DNA from: Streptomyces halstedii
GTDB taxonomy: Bacteria; Actinomycetota; Actinomycetes; Streptomycetales; Streptomycetaceae
Direction: 5' to 3'
NCBI GenBank assembly: GCA_000720535.1
Contig: JOAZ01000029.1
Location: 1-64,000, forward strand
DNA: 64,000 nt
The number at the start of each line of letters is the position of its first letter. Within the stretch, counting starts at the first letter, position 1. The translations under genes and the position numbers were made by a program. Shown in pieces: positions 54,096-63,410 of the stretch. The notes beneath the pieces are model-generated. The model saw only the letters and a list, made by a program, of their open reading frames with translations, made no database searches and was not told where the DNA came from.

Positions 54096-54941
54096 TCAGA
54101 AGAGCACGCTCATGAAGGCGCCGGTCTCGCGGAAGCCGACACGCCGGTAGGCCCGGCGCGCGGCGGTGTTGTAGTCGTTCACGTACAGGCTGACGACCGG
54201 TGCCACATCGGCCAGCGCGAGGCGCAGCACGGCGGCCATGCCGGTCTCGGAGAGTCCGCGGCCCCGGTGTTCGGGCGCGACCCAGACGCCCTGGATCTGG
54301 CAGGCGCGGGAGGTCGCGGCGCCGATCTCCGCCTTGAAGACGACCTTGCCGTCCTCGATACGGGCGAAGGAGCGGCCGGTGGAGATCAGTTCGGCGACTC
54401 GTGCCTGGTAGAGGAGTCCGCCGTCACCGGCGAGCGGGGAGACGCCGACCTCCTCGGTGAACATGGCCACGCACGCGGGCATGAGGACGTCCATCTCGTC
54501 CTGGCCGATCCGGCGGACGAGGGGGTCGGCCTCGACGTCGGCGGACGGGCTCTCGGTGACCATGAGCGGCTGGTGGGGGCGGACCTCGCGGGCGGGGCCC
54601 CAGCTCGGTTCGAGCAGCCGCCACAGCTGGCCCGTGGGCCCGGCCGGGCCCACGATCGAGGAGCAGCGGCGTCCGGCGCGGCGGGCGCGGTCGGCGAAGG
54701 CCCGGACGGCTTCGGGGGTGGCGCAGATGGGCACGAGGTTGGCGCCGGAGTAGCAGAGCGAGCGCAGCCGGCCGTCGGTGTACCAGCCCCACATCTCACC
54801 GCCCAGGCGCCAGGGGTCGAGACCCGCGACCTGCACACGGGACGTCACGAACGCGTTCTCGACGGGTTCGCTCTCCAGGACGGCGAGCGCGGCGGGGAGC
54901 TCGGCGGGGTCGAGGACCCGGGTGGTGGTCTGCGTCAACAC
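54096..54941 (-). CDS. GNAT family N-acetyltransferase (DUF4081-type N-domain)
   Basis: This 281-aa protein has an N-terminal domain typical of actinobacterial DUF4081 proteins (PVENAFVTSRVQVAGLDPW, then LCYSGANLVPICAT) and a C-terminal GNAT domain with QGVWVAPEHRGRGLSETGMA (motif A R-G-R-G-L) and YVNDYNTAARRAYRRVGF. I chose the GTG at 54941 because GGTGAGG lies 6 bases upstream. It lies between ispG and the smaller GNAT gene, all on the minus strand, and has a 23-bp hairpin around its stop (54089-54111). The substrate is unknown. Confidence 0.85.
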   Translation of the reverse strand: MLTQTTTRVLDPAELPAALAVLESEPVENAFVTSRVQVAGLDPWRLGGEMWGWYTDGRLRSLCYSGANLVPICATPEAVRAFADRARRAGRRCSSIVGPAGPTGQLWRLLEPSWGPAREVRPHQPLMVTESPSADVEADPLVRRIGQDEMDVLMPACVAMFTEEVGVSPLAGDGGLLYQARVAELISTGRSFARIEDGKVVFKAEIGAATSRACQIQGVWVAPEHRGRGLSETGMAAVLRLALADVAPVVSLYVNDYNTAARRAYRRVGFRETGAFMSVLF

Positions 54942-55039
54942 TGGGGGCCTCACCATACGGTCTGCTGATTTCCGCACTGTACCCAACGAGGCTGTGGAAC
55001 GCCGCCCGCGTGGGCCGAGGAGCCTGCCGCGGACATGAC

Positions 55040-55070
55040 CGTGCCCCGCGGGACGGGCCCGCGGGGCACG
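55040..55070 (-). terminator. Terminator after ispG
   Basis: Perfect 13-bp stem CGTGCCCCGCGGG (55040-55052) with 55058-55070, loop ACGGG, 21 bases past the ispG stop. Confidence 0.8.
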
Positions 55071-55090
55071 GAAGAGTGGTATGGAAGGGA

Positions 55091-56248
55091 TCAGCCCGCG
55101 ATGGAGACCTCGGGCTCGCCGGAGGCGACGCCGTCCTTCTCCATCTGCTCGGCGATCTTCAGGGCCTCTTCGATGAGGGTCTCCACGATCTTCGACTCGG
55201 GGACGGTCTTGATGACCTCGCCCTTGACGAAGATCTGGCCCTTGCCGTTGCCCGAGGCGACGCCCAGGTCGGCCTCGCGCGCCTCGCCGGGGCCGTTGAC
55301 GACACAACCCATCACGGCGACCCGCAGCGGGACCTCCATGCCCTCCAGGCCCGCGCTGACCTGGTCGGCCAGCTTGTAGACGTCCACCTGCGCGCGGCCG
55401 CAGGACGGGCAGGAGACGATCTCCAGCCGGCGCTGCTTCAGGTTGAGCGATTCGAGGATCTGGAGGCCGACCTTGACCTCTTCGGCGGGCGGGGCCGACA
55501 GCGAGACCCGGATGGTGTCCCCGATCCCCTCGGAGAGCAGTGCGCCGAAGGCCACGGCGGACTTGATGGTCCCCTGGAACGCCGGTCCGGCCTCGGTCAC
55601 GCCGAGGTGCAGCGGGTAGTCGCACTGGGCGGCGAGCTGCCGGTAGGCGTTGACCATGACGACCGGGTCGTTGTGCTTCACCGAGATCTTGATGTCCCGG
55701 AAGCCGTGCTCCTCGAAGAGCGAGGCCTCCCAGAGCGCGGACTCGACCAGGGCCTCGGGCGTCGCCTTGCCGTACTTCTGGAGCAGCCGGGCGTCCAGCG
55801 AGCCGGCGTTCACGCCGATGCGGATGGGGGTCCTGGCCTCCCCGGCCGCCTTGGCGATCTCCTTGACCTTGTCGTCGAACTGCTTGATGTTCCCGGGGTT
55901 CACCCGGACCGCCGCGCAGCCCGCGTCGATGGCCGCGAACACGTACTTCGGCTGGAAGTGGATGTCCGCGATGACCGGGATCTGCGACTTCCTCGCGATG
56001 GTGGCCAGGGCGTCCGCGTCGTCCTGGGTGGGACAGGCCACCCGTACGATCTGGCAGCCCGAGGCCGTCAGCTCCGCGATCTGCTGGAGGGTGGCACCGA
56101 TGTCCGAGGTGCGTGTCGTCGTCATGGACTGCACCGACACCGGTGCGTCCCCGCCGACCGCCACCGATCCGACCTGGATCTGACGGCTGACCCGTCGGTC
56201 GGCGAGCTTGGTCGGAACGGCAGGCATTCCGAGAGAAATCGCAGTCAT
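55091..56248 (-). CDS. ispG: 4-hydroxy-3-methylbut-2-enyl diphosphate synthase (GcpE/IspG)
   Basis: IspG is the [4Fe-4S] enzyme of the MEP isoprenoid pathway that reductively opens MEcPP to HMBPP. The 385-aa bacterial form has the TIM-barrel start [26 protein letters not shown] and GVNAGSLD. The cluster-binding cysteines lie in [10 protein letters not shown] and [11 protein letters not shown] near the C-terminus. The ATG at 56248 is used. It lies in the conserved dxr-rseP-ispG cluster, all on the minus strand, 206 bp after rseP; that spacer holds a short 9-bp repeat. Confidence 0.97.
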   Translation of the reverse strand: MTAISLGMPAVPTKLADRRVSRQIQVGSVAVGGDAPVSVQSMTTTRTSDIGATLQQIAELTASGCQIVRVACPTQDDADALATIARKSQIPVIADIHFQPKYVFAAIDAGCAAVRVNPGNIKQFDDKVKEIAKAAGEARTPIRIGVNAGSLDARLLQKYGKATPEALVESALWEASLFEEHGFRDIKISVKHNDPVVMVNAYRQLAAQCDYPLHLGVTEAGPAFQGTIKSAVAFGALLSEGIGDTIRVSLSAPPAEEVKVGLQILESLNLKQRRLEIVSCPSCGRAQVDVYKLADQVSAGLEGMEVPLRVAVMGCVVNGPGEAREADLGVASGNGKGQIFVKGEVIKTVPESKIVETLIEEALKIAEQMEKDGVASGEPEVSIAG

Positions 56249-56410
56249 GCGCTGAGCATCCCCAAGGTGTGGATCAGTGTGGATCGAGGTTCCGAGAACG
56301 GCGGACTCCAGGCTCCGAGGTTACGGCACCGGAGGAAATCCGGGCGCACCCTGTCGGCAAGTCCGCCGGACGGCGGGCGGCGGGAGACCAGTCGTGTGAC
56401 GGGGCTCCAC

Positions 56411-56446
56411 GGACGAGACGGACGGGACGGACGGGACGGACGTGGT
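56411..56446. repeat. 9-bp tandem repeat (GACGGGACG) between rseP and ispG
   Basis: About three and a half units, GACGAGACG then GACGGGACG twice, then GACGTGG, just past the rseP stop. Confidence 0.75.
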
Positions 56447-56454
56447 GGTGGGCG

Positions 56455-57765
56455 TCAGGTGATCTTCACGGGGTTCACGATGTCGGCGACGAGCACCAGC
56501 AGCGTGAAGCAGATGAAGATCCCGGCGACGACGTACGCGACGGGCATCAGCTTGGCGACGTCGAAGGGCCCGGGGTCGGGCCGTTTGAAGACCCGGGCCG
56601 CGTTGCGGCGCAGGGCCTCCCAGAGGGCGCCGGCGATGTGCCCGCCGTCCAGCGGGAGCAGGGGCAGCATGTTGAAGAGGAACAGCGAGAGGTTGAAGCC
56701 CGCCAGCAGGAAGAGCATCATCGCGATCTGGTTCTGGGCGGGGATGTCGAGGTTCATCACCTCGCCGCCGATCCGGGCCGCTCCGACCACGCCGACCGGT
56801 GAGTCGTCCGCCCGCTCGCCGTCGCTGAACGCGGCGTTCCACAGGTCGGGGATCTTGGAGGGCAGGGCGATGATCGAGTGGACGCCGTTCTCGATCATGT
56901 CGCCCATGCGGACGACGGAGTCGCCGAAGGAGAGCGGGATGATCTCGGTCTGGGCGGCGAAGCCCAGATAGCCGGCGCTGACGTACTGGTCGGGGACGAC
57001 CTCGCCGTGGGAGTCCTTCTTCGCCACGGCGTTCTTCTTCAGCACGGCGTGCAGGGTGAGTTCCTGGCCGTCGCGCTGCACGGTGAGGGTGGCGGGGCCG
57101 ATGGTCTGCCGGATGCGGTCCGAGAGCGTGCCCCAGTCGTCGATCCGCTGCCCGTCGAAGGCGACGATCTTGTCGCCCTCCTTGAGCCCGGCGGCCTTGG
57201 CGGGCGAGACCGGGTCGGTGGGCCGGCAGGTGTCGCGGTTCGCGCTCTGGGCGATCACGCACTGCTGGACGCCGGCGACCTCGGTGGTCTGGGTCTGGAA
57301 GCCGAAGCTCATGGCCACACCGAGGAAGATCACCACGGCGAGGATCAGGTTCATGAACGGCCCGGCGAACATGACGATCACGCGCTTCCACGGCTTGCGC
57401 GTGTAGAAGAGCCGGGCCTCGTCGCCGGGCTGGAGCTCCTCGAAGGCGGCGGATCTGGCGTCCTCGATCATGCCGCGCCAGGGGGAGGTGGAGCGGGCTT
57501 CGAGGCGTCCGTCCGGGCCGGGCGGGAACATGCCGATCATCCGGATGTAGCCGCCGGCCGGGATGGCCTTGATGCCGTACTCCGTGTCGCCCTTCGTGCG
57601 CGACCAGATCGTCGGACCGAAGCCGACCATGTACTGCGGTACGCGGATGCCGAAGAGCTTCGCGGTCGACAGGTGCCCCAGCTCGTGCCAGGCGATCGAG
57701 AACAGCAGCCCCACAACGAAGACGGCGATCCCCAGGACCGTCATCAGGATCGTCGTCATGCTCAT
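56455..57765 (-). CDS. rseP: RseP-like site-2 zinc metalloprotease
   Basis: This is an intramembrane protease (M50) of the type that cleaves anti-sigma factors and other membrane substrates. It has an N-terminal helix with the zinc motif [12 protein letters not shown] (about residue 22-32), a central PDZ domain ([18 protein letters not shown]), and the C-terminal [14 protein letters not shown] that supplies the third ligand. The 436-aa form begins at the ATG at 57765, with GGAGG 7 bases upstream. Its start overlaps the dxr stop (ATGA), the usual dxr-rseP-ispG order in actinobacteria. Confidence 0.93.
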   Translation of the reverse strand: MSMTTILMTVLGIAVFVVGLLFSIAWHELGHLSTAKLFGIRVPQYMVGFGPTIWSRTKGDTEYGIKAIPAGGYIRMIGMFPPGPDGRLEARSTSPWRGMIEDARSAAFEELQPGDEARLFYTRKPWKRVIVMFAGPFMNLILAVVIFLGVAMSFGFQTQTTEVAGVQQCVIAQSANRDTCRPTDPVSPAKAAGLKEGDKIVAFDGQRIDDWGTLSDRIRQTIGPATLTVQRDGQELTLHAVLKKNAVAKKDSHGEVVPDQYVSAGYLGFAAQTEIIPLSFGDSVVRMGDMIENGVHSIIALPSKIPDLWNAAFSDGERADDSPVGVVGAARIGGEVMNLDIPAQNQIAMMLFLLAGFNLSLFLFNMLPLLPLDGGHIAGALWEALRRNAARVFKRPDPGPFDVAKLMPVAYVVAGIFICFTLLVLVADIVNPVKIT

Positions 57766-59015
57766 GCGCGCGCCTCCGCTGTCGCTTCCGCCGAGAGTTC
57801 CCTGGCCCGGGCGCGGGCCCAGGTCTCCGCGTCGAGGACGTCCGCGACCGTCAGCGAAGTTCCCGTGGCGGGGGTGCCGTGCTCGGCCACGACCGCGGTG
57901 ACCGTGTCCATGATGCCGTTGAAGGGCAGCCGTCCCGCCAGGAACGCGTCCACGCACTCCTCGTTGGCCGCGTTGAACACCGCCGGGGCGGTCCCGCCCA
58001 GCGCGCCCACGTGCCGGGCCAGGCCCACGGACGGGAAGGCCTCGGTGTCCAGCGGGAAGAACTCCCAGCGGGAGGCGGTCGTCCAGTCGAAGGCGGGCGC
58101 CGCGTCCGGGACCCGCTCGGGCCAGCCGAGACCGATCGCGATCGGGCCCCGCATGTCGGGCGGGGTCGCCTGGGCGAGGGTGGAGCCGTCGGTGTACTCC
58201 ACCATCGAGTGCACGTACGACTGAGGGTGGACCACGACGTCGATCCGGTCGAACGGGATGTCGTAGAGGAGGTGCGCCTCGATGACCTCCAGCCCCTTGT
58301 TGACCAGGGTCGCGGAGTTGACCGTGATCACCGGTCCCATGGCCCAGGTCGGGTGCGCGAGCGCCTGCTCCCGGGTCACGTCGGCCAGCTCGCTCCTCGT
58401 ACGTCCCCGGAAGGGGCCGCCGGACGCGGTGACGACGAGCCTGCGCACATCGGCGCGTTTCCCGGCGGCGAGCGCCTGGAAGAGCGCGGCGTGCTCGGAG
58501 TCGACGGGGATGATCTGGCCGGGCGCCGCGAGGGCCTTGACCAGCGGGCCGCCGACGATCAGCGACTCCTTGTTGGCGAGGGCGAGGGTGCGCCCCGCCT
58601 TCAGCGCCGCGAGGGTGGGGGCGAGGCCGATCGAGCCGGTGATGCCGTTCAGCACGGTGTGGCAGTCGCTCGCGGCGAGCTGGGTCGCGGCGTCCGGGCC
58701 GGCCAGGATCTCGGGGAGCGGCTCCCCCGGGCCGTAGGCCTCGCGCAGCGCCTCGCGCAGGGCCGGCGCCTTGTCCCGGTCGGCGACCGCGACGGTGTCC
58801 ACCCGCAGCCGTCGCGCCTGGTCGGCGAGGAGCGCGACCCGGCCGCCCGCGGCGGAGAGCGCGGTGACGCGGAAGCGGTCCGGGTTGCGCAGCACCAGGT
58901 CGATGGCCTGGGTGCCGATGGACCCGGTGGAGCCGAGGATCACCAGATCCCGGCGGCCGTGTACCGCGTCGAAGACGAGATGGGGGTCGGCGAGGGGTGC
59001 GGGGCTGTCGGTCAT
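57762..59015 (-). CDS. dxr: 1-deoxy-D-xylulose 5-phosphate reductoisomerase
   Basis: Dxr makes 2-C-methyl-D-erythritol 4-phosphate, the first committed MEP-pathway step and the target of fosmidomycin. It has the NADPH-binding start [26 protein letters not shown], the metal/substrate region [12 protein letters not shown] and [10 protein letters not shown], then [16 protein letters not shown]. The ATG at 59015 (417 aa) was chosen for the compact N-terminus; ATG codons upstream (59024, 59093) also lack an RBS. It is coupled to rseP by a 4-base overlap. Confidence 0.95.
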   Translation of the reverse strand: MTDSPAPLADPHLVFDAVHGRRDLVILGSTGSIGTQAIDLVLRNPDRFRVTALSAAGGRVALLADQARRLRVDTVAVADRDKAPALREALREAYGPGEPLPEILAGPDAATQLAASDCHTVLNGITGSIGLAPTLAALKAGRTLALANKESLIVGGPLVKALAAPGQIIPVDSEHAALFQALAAGKRADVRRLVVTASGGPFRGRTRSELADVTREQALAHPTWAMGPVITVNSATLVNKGLEVIEAHLLYDIPFDRIDVVVHPQSYVHSMVEYTDGSTLAQATPPDMRGPIAIGLGWPERVPDAAPAFDWTTASRWEFFPLDTEAFPSVGLARHVGALGGTAPAVFNAANEECVDAFLAGRLPFNGIMDTVTAVVAEHGTPATGTSLTVADVLDAETWARARARELSAEATAEARA

Positions 59016-59415
59016 GGCGACCATTGTCGCCGCTCGTGCTGTGCGCGCGGACAGGGCGTCCCCGTCGGCGCGTGGCTCAGACACCGGCCGCACGGAATTC
59101 CTCCCGCCGGGCGGCGGGGCCGCCCCTCGGAGCCACGGAGGGGCGCCTGGTGTCCGGGGTCACCCGGCGGGGCGCGGACGCGGTGGGCGCCGTCCCGGTG
59201 AGCGGGGCGGACCGGCCGTGGGGACCGGGGCTCGGGGCGACCCGTTCCTCGCCGCCCCTTCCGCACACGGTGGCGGCCGCCGCTCCCCGGGCCGCGGCGG
59301 CGGTGCCCCCGCCCCTCGGTCCACCCGCTCCGAACACCCCGAACATCCCTGCCCCTGTCGTCGGTTGACGGCCGCCGAGAGCGCGGCCGGGGCTCGATTG
59401 TGCGGCATCGCGGGA
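59016..59415. other. Gene-free spacer between dxr and the nucleotidyltransferase gene
   Basis: In these 400 bp I see no gene. Open frames on both strands are short and lack RBSs. The only structure is an 8-bp stem CGCCCCTC/GAGGGGCG at 59121-59145, and some mirror-like GCC/GGC runs. Confidence 0.6.
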
Positions 59416-59910
59416 TCAGAAGTGCGTCTGGACGCCGAACTTCCCCCTCAGGCGCGCCATGTCCGCCCGATCACGCTCGGCCGGTTCGTATCCCTGGTGG
59501 AACAGCGCCTGCTGTTCGGCGGAGAGGCAGCGCACCGCGGCCGTCCCGAGGGTGCCGGTGACGAAGCAGGCCGCCGGGTAGCGGAAGGGCCGCTCCGGGT
59601 CGAGCGAGGACTGCGTCGCGGAGCCGTCGGGGGCGAAATCCAGTGGGTGCAGGTCGATCTCGGGCCCGTCGGGGTGGCTGAGGACGAAGCGGGCGGGTCG
59701 CCAGTCGAGCGTCTCGGCGTATCCGGCAGCCTCCAGCGCCGCGACGACGGCGCCCTCCTGCTCCCGGCGGTGCAGCAGGTCGAGGTCGCGGTGGTCCCGG
59801 GTCTGCTCGCCGAGCAGCGCGTCGACGCCCCACCCTCCGGCGATCACCACGTCGGTGCCGGCCCGGTCGAGGAGTTCGAGCACGGTCAGGACGTCGCCGA
59901 GGGTCATCAT
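59416..59910 (-). CDS. Nucleotidyltransferase of the aminoglycoside-2''-adenylyltransferase-like family
   Basis: This 164-aa protein has the pol-beta-type nucleotidyltransferase active site: GGWGVDALLGEQTRDHRDLDLL, with the GGW, the D-x-D-type DLD and the R-x-H-x-D that bind metal and substrate, as in ANT(2'') and LnuA-type enzymes. A second acidic patch is EIDLHPLDFAPDG. The substrate is unknown; a resistance role is possible but unproven. There is no RBS; TATCCT lies 6 bases before the ATG at 59910, so the mRNA may be leaderless. aroA lies 51 bp upstream on the same strand. Confidence 0.78.
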   Translation of the reverse strand: MMTLGDVLTVLELLDRAGTDVVIAGGWGVDALLGEQTRDHRDLDLLHRREQEGAVVAALEAAGYAETLDWRPARFVLSHPDGPEIDLHPLDFAPDGSATQSSLDPERPFRYPAACFVTGTLGTAAVRCLSAEQQALFHQGYEPAERDRADMARLRGKFGVQTHF

Positions 59911-59916
59911 GGGCGC

Positions 59917-59922
59917 AGGATA
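59917..59922 (-). promoter_or_regulatory. -10-like hexamer of the nucleotidyltransferase gene (leaderless candidate)
   Basis: The minus strand reads TATCCT, then 6 bases, then ATG; the -35 match is poor. Confidence 0.35.
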
Positions 59923-59961
59923 GGCACCGGCCCGGCGCGACGCGCGGGATTTTCCCTCCGG

Positions 59962-61200
59962 TCAGCCGGCGCCCGGGGCCGCGAACCCGGCGAACGCCTC
60001 GTGGAACCCGGGGAACGTCTTGCGGACGCAGCCGGGGTCGTCGTAGGTGACGCCGGGCACGCGCAGCGCGGTGACCGCGAACGACATCACGATGCGGTGG
60101 TCGCCGTGGGTGGCGATCTCGGTGGGCCGGGGGGTGCCGGGGTGGATCTCGATCCAGTCCGGGCCGGTGCGCACGGTGATCCCCATGGCCCGCAGGTTCC
60201 CGGCGCAGGCCTCCAGCCGGTCGCACTCCTTGACCCGGGTGTTGGCCACGTCCTCGATCCGTACGGGCGAGGAGGCGAACGGGGCGATCGCCGCCAGGGT
60301 CGGCATGGTGTCGGAGATGTCCCGCATGTTGACGGTGAGGCCGGTGAGCGTCCCGGTGGAGCGGACCGTGGTCCCCCGGTCCGTGGTCGTCACGTCCGCG
60401 CCCATGCGGCGCAGGACGTCGGTGAAGCGCAGGTCGCCCTGGAGCGCGTCCGTACCGAGCCCGGGGACGGTGACCTCGCGGCCGGTGAGGGCCGCGGCGG
60501 CGAAGAAGTAGCTCGCGGTGGACGCGTCGGGCTCCACGGCGTAGGTGGTGGCGCGGTAGCCGCCGGGCCGGACGGTGAAGGTGTTCCCCTCCCGGACGAC
60601 GTCGGCGCCGAAACTCCGCATCATCGACAGGGTGATCTCGACGTACGGCGCGGACACCAGTTCCGTGACGTGGATCCGCAGACCCTCGGCGGTGAGCGGG
60701 CCGAGCATGAGCAGCGCGGTGAGGTACTGGGACGACTGCCCGGCGTCCAGGGTGAGTTCGCCGCCCTTGACCCCGGAGGCCGTGACGGTGAGCGGGTGGT
60801 GGCCCTCGGCCCCTTCGTGGCGCAGGTCCACGCCCAGGGTGCGCAGCGCCTCGGTGAGCGGGGCGAGCGGGCGGCGGCGCATCTGGGCGGAGGCGTCGAA
60901 GCGGTACGTGCCGGAGGCCGCGGCGGCGGCGAGCGTGGGCAGGAAGCGCGCGGTGGTGGCCCCGTCACGGCAGTGGACCTCGGCCTCGGTGACCGAGGGG
61001 CCCTCGGGGCGTCCCTCGACGTGCCAGCGGTCCGGCTCGCGGGTCACCTCGTATCCCAGGCGGGTCAGGCCCTCGGTGAACCCCTCCGTGTCGTCGGAGC
61101 GCAGGGGTCGCAGCAGGGTGGTGGTGCCGTCCGCCGCGGCGGCCAGGAACAGGGCGCGGGCGGTGACGGACTTGGAGCCGGGGACGTGGATGACGGTCAC
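59962..61200 (-). CDS. aroA: 3-phosphoshikimate 1-carboxyvinyltransferase (EPSP synthase), divergent form
   Basis: EPSP synthase joins shikimate-3-phosphate and PEP in the shikimate pathway. The fold and key residues are present: PGSKSVTAR, GQSSQYLTALLM, EPDASTASYFF, DISDTMPTLA, NTRVKECDRLEA and THGDHRIVMSFAV. The protein is short at the N-terminus (PGSKS at residue 7) and is divergent in the PEP-loop: E. coli NAGTAMRPL is here DGATTARFL (residues 79-87), so Gly96 is Ala81 and Pro101 is Phe86. Gly96-to-Ala is the known change linked to glyphosate tolerance in class II enzymes. Whether this is the main or a second AroA of the organism cannot be told here. The GTG at 61200 has GGGGA upstream. 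Confidence 0.88.
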   Translation of the reverse strand: MTVIHVPGSKSVTARALFLAAAADGTTTLLRPLRSDDTEGFTEGLTRLGYEVTREPDRWHVEGRPEGPSVTEAEVHCRDGATTARFLPTLAAAAASGTYRFDASAQMRRRPLAPLTEALRTLGVDLRHEGAEGHHPLTVTASGVKGGELTLDAGQSSQYLTALLMLGPLTAEGLRIHVTELVSAPYVEITLSMMRSFGADVVREGNTFTVRPGGYRATTYAVEPDASTASYFFAAAALTGREVTVPGLGTDALQGDLRFTDVLRRMGADVTTTDRGTTVRSTGTLTGLTVNMRDISDTMPTLAAIAPFASSPVRIEDVANTRVKECDRLEACAGNLRAMGITVRTGPDWIEIHPGTPRPTEIATHGDHRIVMSFAVTALRVPGVTYDDPGCVRKTFPGFHEAFAGFAAPGAG

Positions 61201-61232
61201 GGGTCCCCATCCTGCCGTGTGGCGGGCGTGCG

Positions 61233-61267
61233 CGCGGGGCGCGTCCAGGCAGTGGACGCGCCCCGCG
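61233..61267 (-). terminator. Terminator after the acyl-CoA dehydrogenase gene
   Basis: Perfect 15-bp stem CGCGGGGCGCGTCCA (61233-61247) with 61253-61267, loop GGCAG, 12 bases past the stop. Confidence 0.85.
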
Positions 61268-61278
61268 GCCGGGCCGGT

Positions 61279-63225
61279 TCAGCGGATGGGGCGGTGGACG
61301 TTCTCCCCGGTGGCCGGGCCGGGGGAGGCGTCGGCGATCCAGGGCCCGTCGCCGCTGGGGTCGATGACGCCCTCCTCCAGCCAGGTGTACGCCCCGGACA
61401 GGACGCCGTCGACCACGCGGCGGTCGGCGGCGTCGGTGTTGGACCACAGCCGGGCGAACAGTTCCTCCACCCGGAGGCGGGCCTGCCGGCAGAAGACGTC
61501 GGCGAGCTGGTACGCCTCACGGCCGTGGTCGCCGTCGGCGCGCAGGTGCTCGGCGCGGACGCAGGCGGCGCTCATCGCGAAGAGTTCGGCGCCGATGTCC
61601 ACGACGCGGCCGAGGAAGCCCTGCTTGGTCTCCATGCGCCCCTGCCAGCGCGACATGGCGTAGAAGGTCGAGCGGGCCAGTTTGCGGGCGGAGCGCTCGA
61701 CCGAGCGCAGATGGCCGGAGAGGTCGGGGTGCCCCGGGACGCGGAACTCTCCGTAGGCGTTCGGGAGTTGTCCGGGGCCGCTGACGAGCTTGGGGAGCCA
61801 GCGGGCGTAGAACCCGGCGGCGTCGACACCCGCCCTCGCCTTGTCGGACAGCGGCTTGTCGGGGTCGATGATGTCGCCGGCGACCTTGAGGTGGGCGTCG
61901 ACCGCCTCCCGCGCGATCAGCAGGTGCATGATCTCCGTGGAGCCCTCGAAGATCCGGTTGATGCGCATGTCGCGGAGCATCTGCTCGGCGGGCACGGCGC
62001 GTTCGCCGCGCGCGGCGAGCGAGTCGGCGGTCTCGAAGCCGCGTCCGCCGCGGATCTGGACCAGCTCGTCGGAGATGAGCCAGCCCATCTCGGAGCCGTA
62101 CAGCTTGGCCAGGGCGGCCTCGATGCGGATGTCGTTGCGGTTCTCGTCGGCCATCTGCGAGGCGAGGTCGACGACCGCCTCCAGCGCGAAGGTGGTCGCC
62201 GCGATGAAGGAGATCTTCGCGCCCACGGCTTCGTGGCGGGCGACCGGCCTGCCCCACTGCTCGCGTACGGCCGACCACTCGCGGGCGATCTTCAGGGACC
62301 ACTTGCCGACGCCGACGCACATGGCGGGCAGCGAGAGCCGGCCGGTGTTGAGGGTGGTGAGGGCGATCTTGAGTCCGGCGCCCTCCGGGCCGATGCGGTG
62401 GGCCGCCGGGACGCGGACGCCGTGGAAGCGGGTCACGCCGTTCTCGATGCCGCGCAGGCCCATGAAGGCGTTGCGGTGCTCCACGGTGATGCCCGGCGAA
62501 TCGGCCTCGACGACGAAGGCCGTGATCCCGCCCTTGTGGTCCTCCGAGGCGGGGACCCGGGCCATCACGACGAGCAGGTCGGCGACGACGCCGTTGGTCG
62601 TCCAGAGCTTCACCCCGTCCAGGACGTAGTCGTCGCCGTCCGGGACGGCCGCCGTCGCGAGCCTGGCCGGGTCGGAGCCGACGTCGGGCTCGGTGAGGAG
62701 GAAGGCGGAGATGTCGGTACGGGCCAGGCGCGGCAGGAAGGCGTCCTTCTGCTCCTGGGTGCCGAACATCTTCAGCGGCTGCGGGACGCCGATGGACTGG
62801 TGGGCGGAGAGCAGGGCGCCGATGGCGGGGCTGGCCGAACCGGCCAGCGCCAGCGCCCTGTTGTAGTAGACCTGGGTCAGGCCGAGACCTCCGTACCGGG
62901 GCTCGATCTTCATGCCGAGCGCGCCCAGCTCCTTGAGGCCCTCCACCACGTCGTCGGGGATCCTGGCCTCGCGCTCGATGAGCGCCCCGTCGACACGGGT
63001 CTCGCAGAACGCGCGCAGCCGGGAGAGGAACGCCTCGCCGCGCCGCACGTCCTCGGCGCCGGACACGGGGTGGGGGTGGATCAGGTCGAGCCGGAAGCGT
63101 CCGAGGAAGAGCTCCTTGGCGAAACTCGGCTTCCGCCACTCCTGTTCACGGGCGGCCTCGGCCACCCGCCGTGCTTCGCGCTCGGTGACTTCGGGGGCCT
63201 GGGGGGTGTCGGATGGGGCGGACAT
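61279..63225 (-). CDS. Acyl-CoA dehydrogenase
   Basis: This flavoprotein oxidises an acyl-CoA to the 2-enoyl-CoA. The 648-aa form is longer than the usual 380-400 aa. After an N-terminal extension the core shows AFLLTEPDVGSDPARLAT and KLWTTNGVVADLLVV for FAD/substrate binding, and FEGSTEIMHLLIARE with the catalytic Glu near residue 430. About 200 further helical residues follow, as in the ACAD9/very-long-chain-type subgroup. The ATG at 63225 has GAGGTGAG upstream. The substrate is unknown. It is flanked by an aldehyde dehydrogenase and the divergent aroA, each with its own terminator. Confidence 0.9.
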   Translation of the reverse strand: MSAPSDTPQAPEVTEREARRVAEAAREQEWRKPSFAKELFLGRFRLDLIHPHPVSGAEDVRRGEAFLSRLRAFCETRVDGALIEREARIPDDVVEGLKELGALGMKIEPRYGGLGLTQVYYNRALALAGSASPAIGALLSAHQSIGVPQPLKMFGTQEQKDAFLPRLARTDISAFLLTEPDVGSDPARLATAAVPDGDDYVLDGVKLWTTNGVVADLLVVMARVPASEDHKGGITAFVVEADSPGITVEHRNAFMGLRGIENGVTRFHGVRVPAAHRIGPEGAGLKIALTTLNTGRLSLPAMCVGVGKWSLKIAREWSAVREQWGRPVARHEAVGAKISFIAATTFALEAVVDLASQMADENRNDIRIEAALAKLYGSEMGWLISDELVQIRGGRGFETADSLAARGERAVPAEQMLRDMRINRIFEGSTEIMHLLIAREAVDAHLKVAGDIIDPDKPLSDKARAGVDAAGFYARWLPKLVSGPGQLPNAYGEFRVPGHPDLSGHLRSVERSARKLARSTFYAMSRWQGRMETKQGFLGRVVDIGAELFAMSAACVRAEHLRADGDHGREAYQLADVFCRQARLRVEELFARLWSNTDAADRRVVDGVLSGAYTWLEEGVIDPSGDGPWIADASPGPATGENVHRPIR

Positions 63226-63353
63226 GAGGAACTCACCTCGCCGCGAGTCGGGACGGTGGTCGGGCGTTGCGCGGACCGATCGGTACCACTCGTCCGTATG
63301 TACCCCATCTGCGCCACCCCTACCACCGTGCGGTGCTCTCGCGGCGGGACGTG

Positions 63354-63395
63354 GGACCGGCCGGGGCCCGCCGTGGGGCGGGCTCCGGCCGGTCC
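63354..63395 (-). terminator. Terminator after the aldehyde dehydrogenase gene
   Basis: 19-bp stem (63354-63372 with 63377-63395, one G-U pair), loop GTGG, 15 bases past the stop. Confidence 0.85.
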
Positions 63396-63410
63396 GGTAG
63401 GGGCGGGCGG

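Noticed and set aside
59016-59415. Possible small genes or degenerate gene between dxr and the nucleotidyltransferase
   Set aside because: Several short open frames exist on both strands, but none has an RBS, a recognisable motif or consistent codon use.
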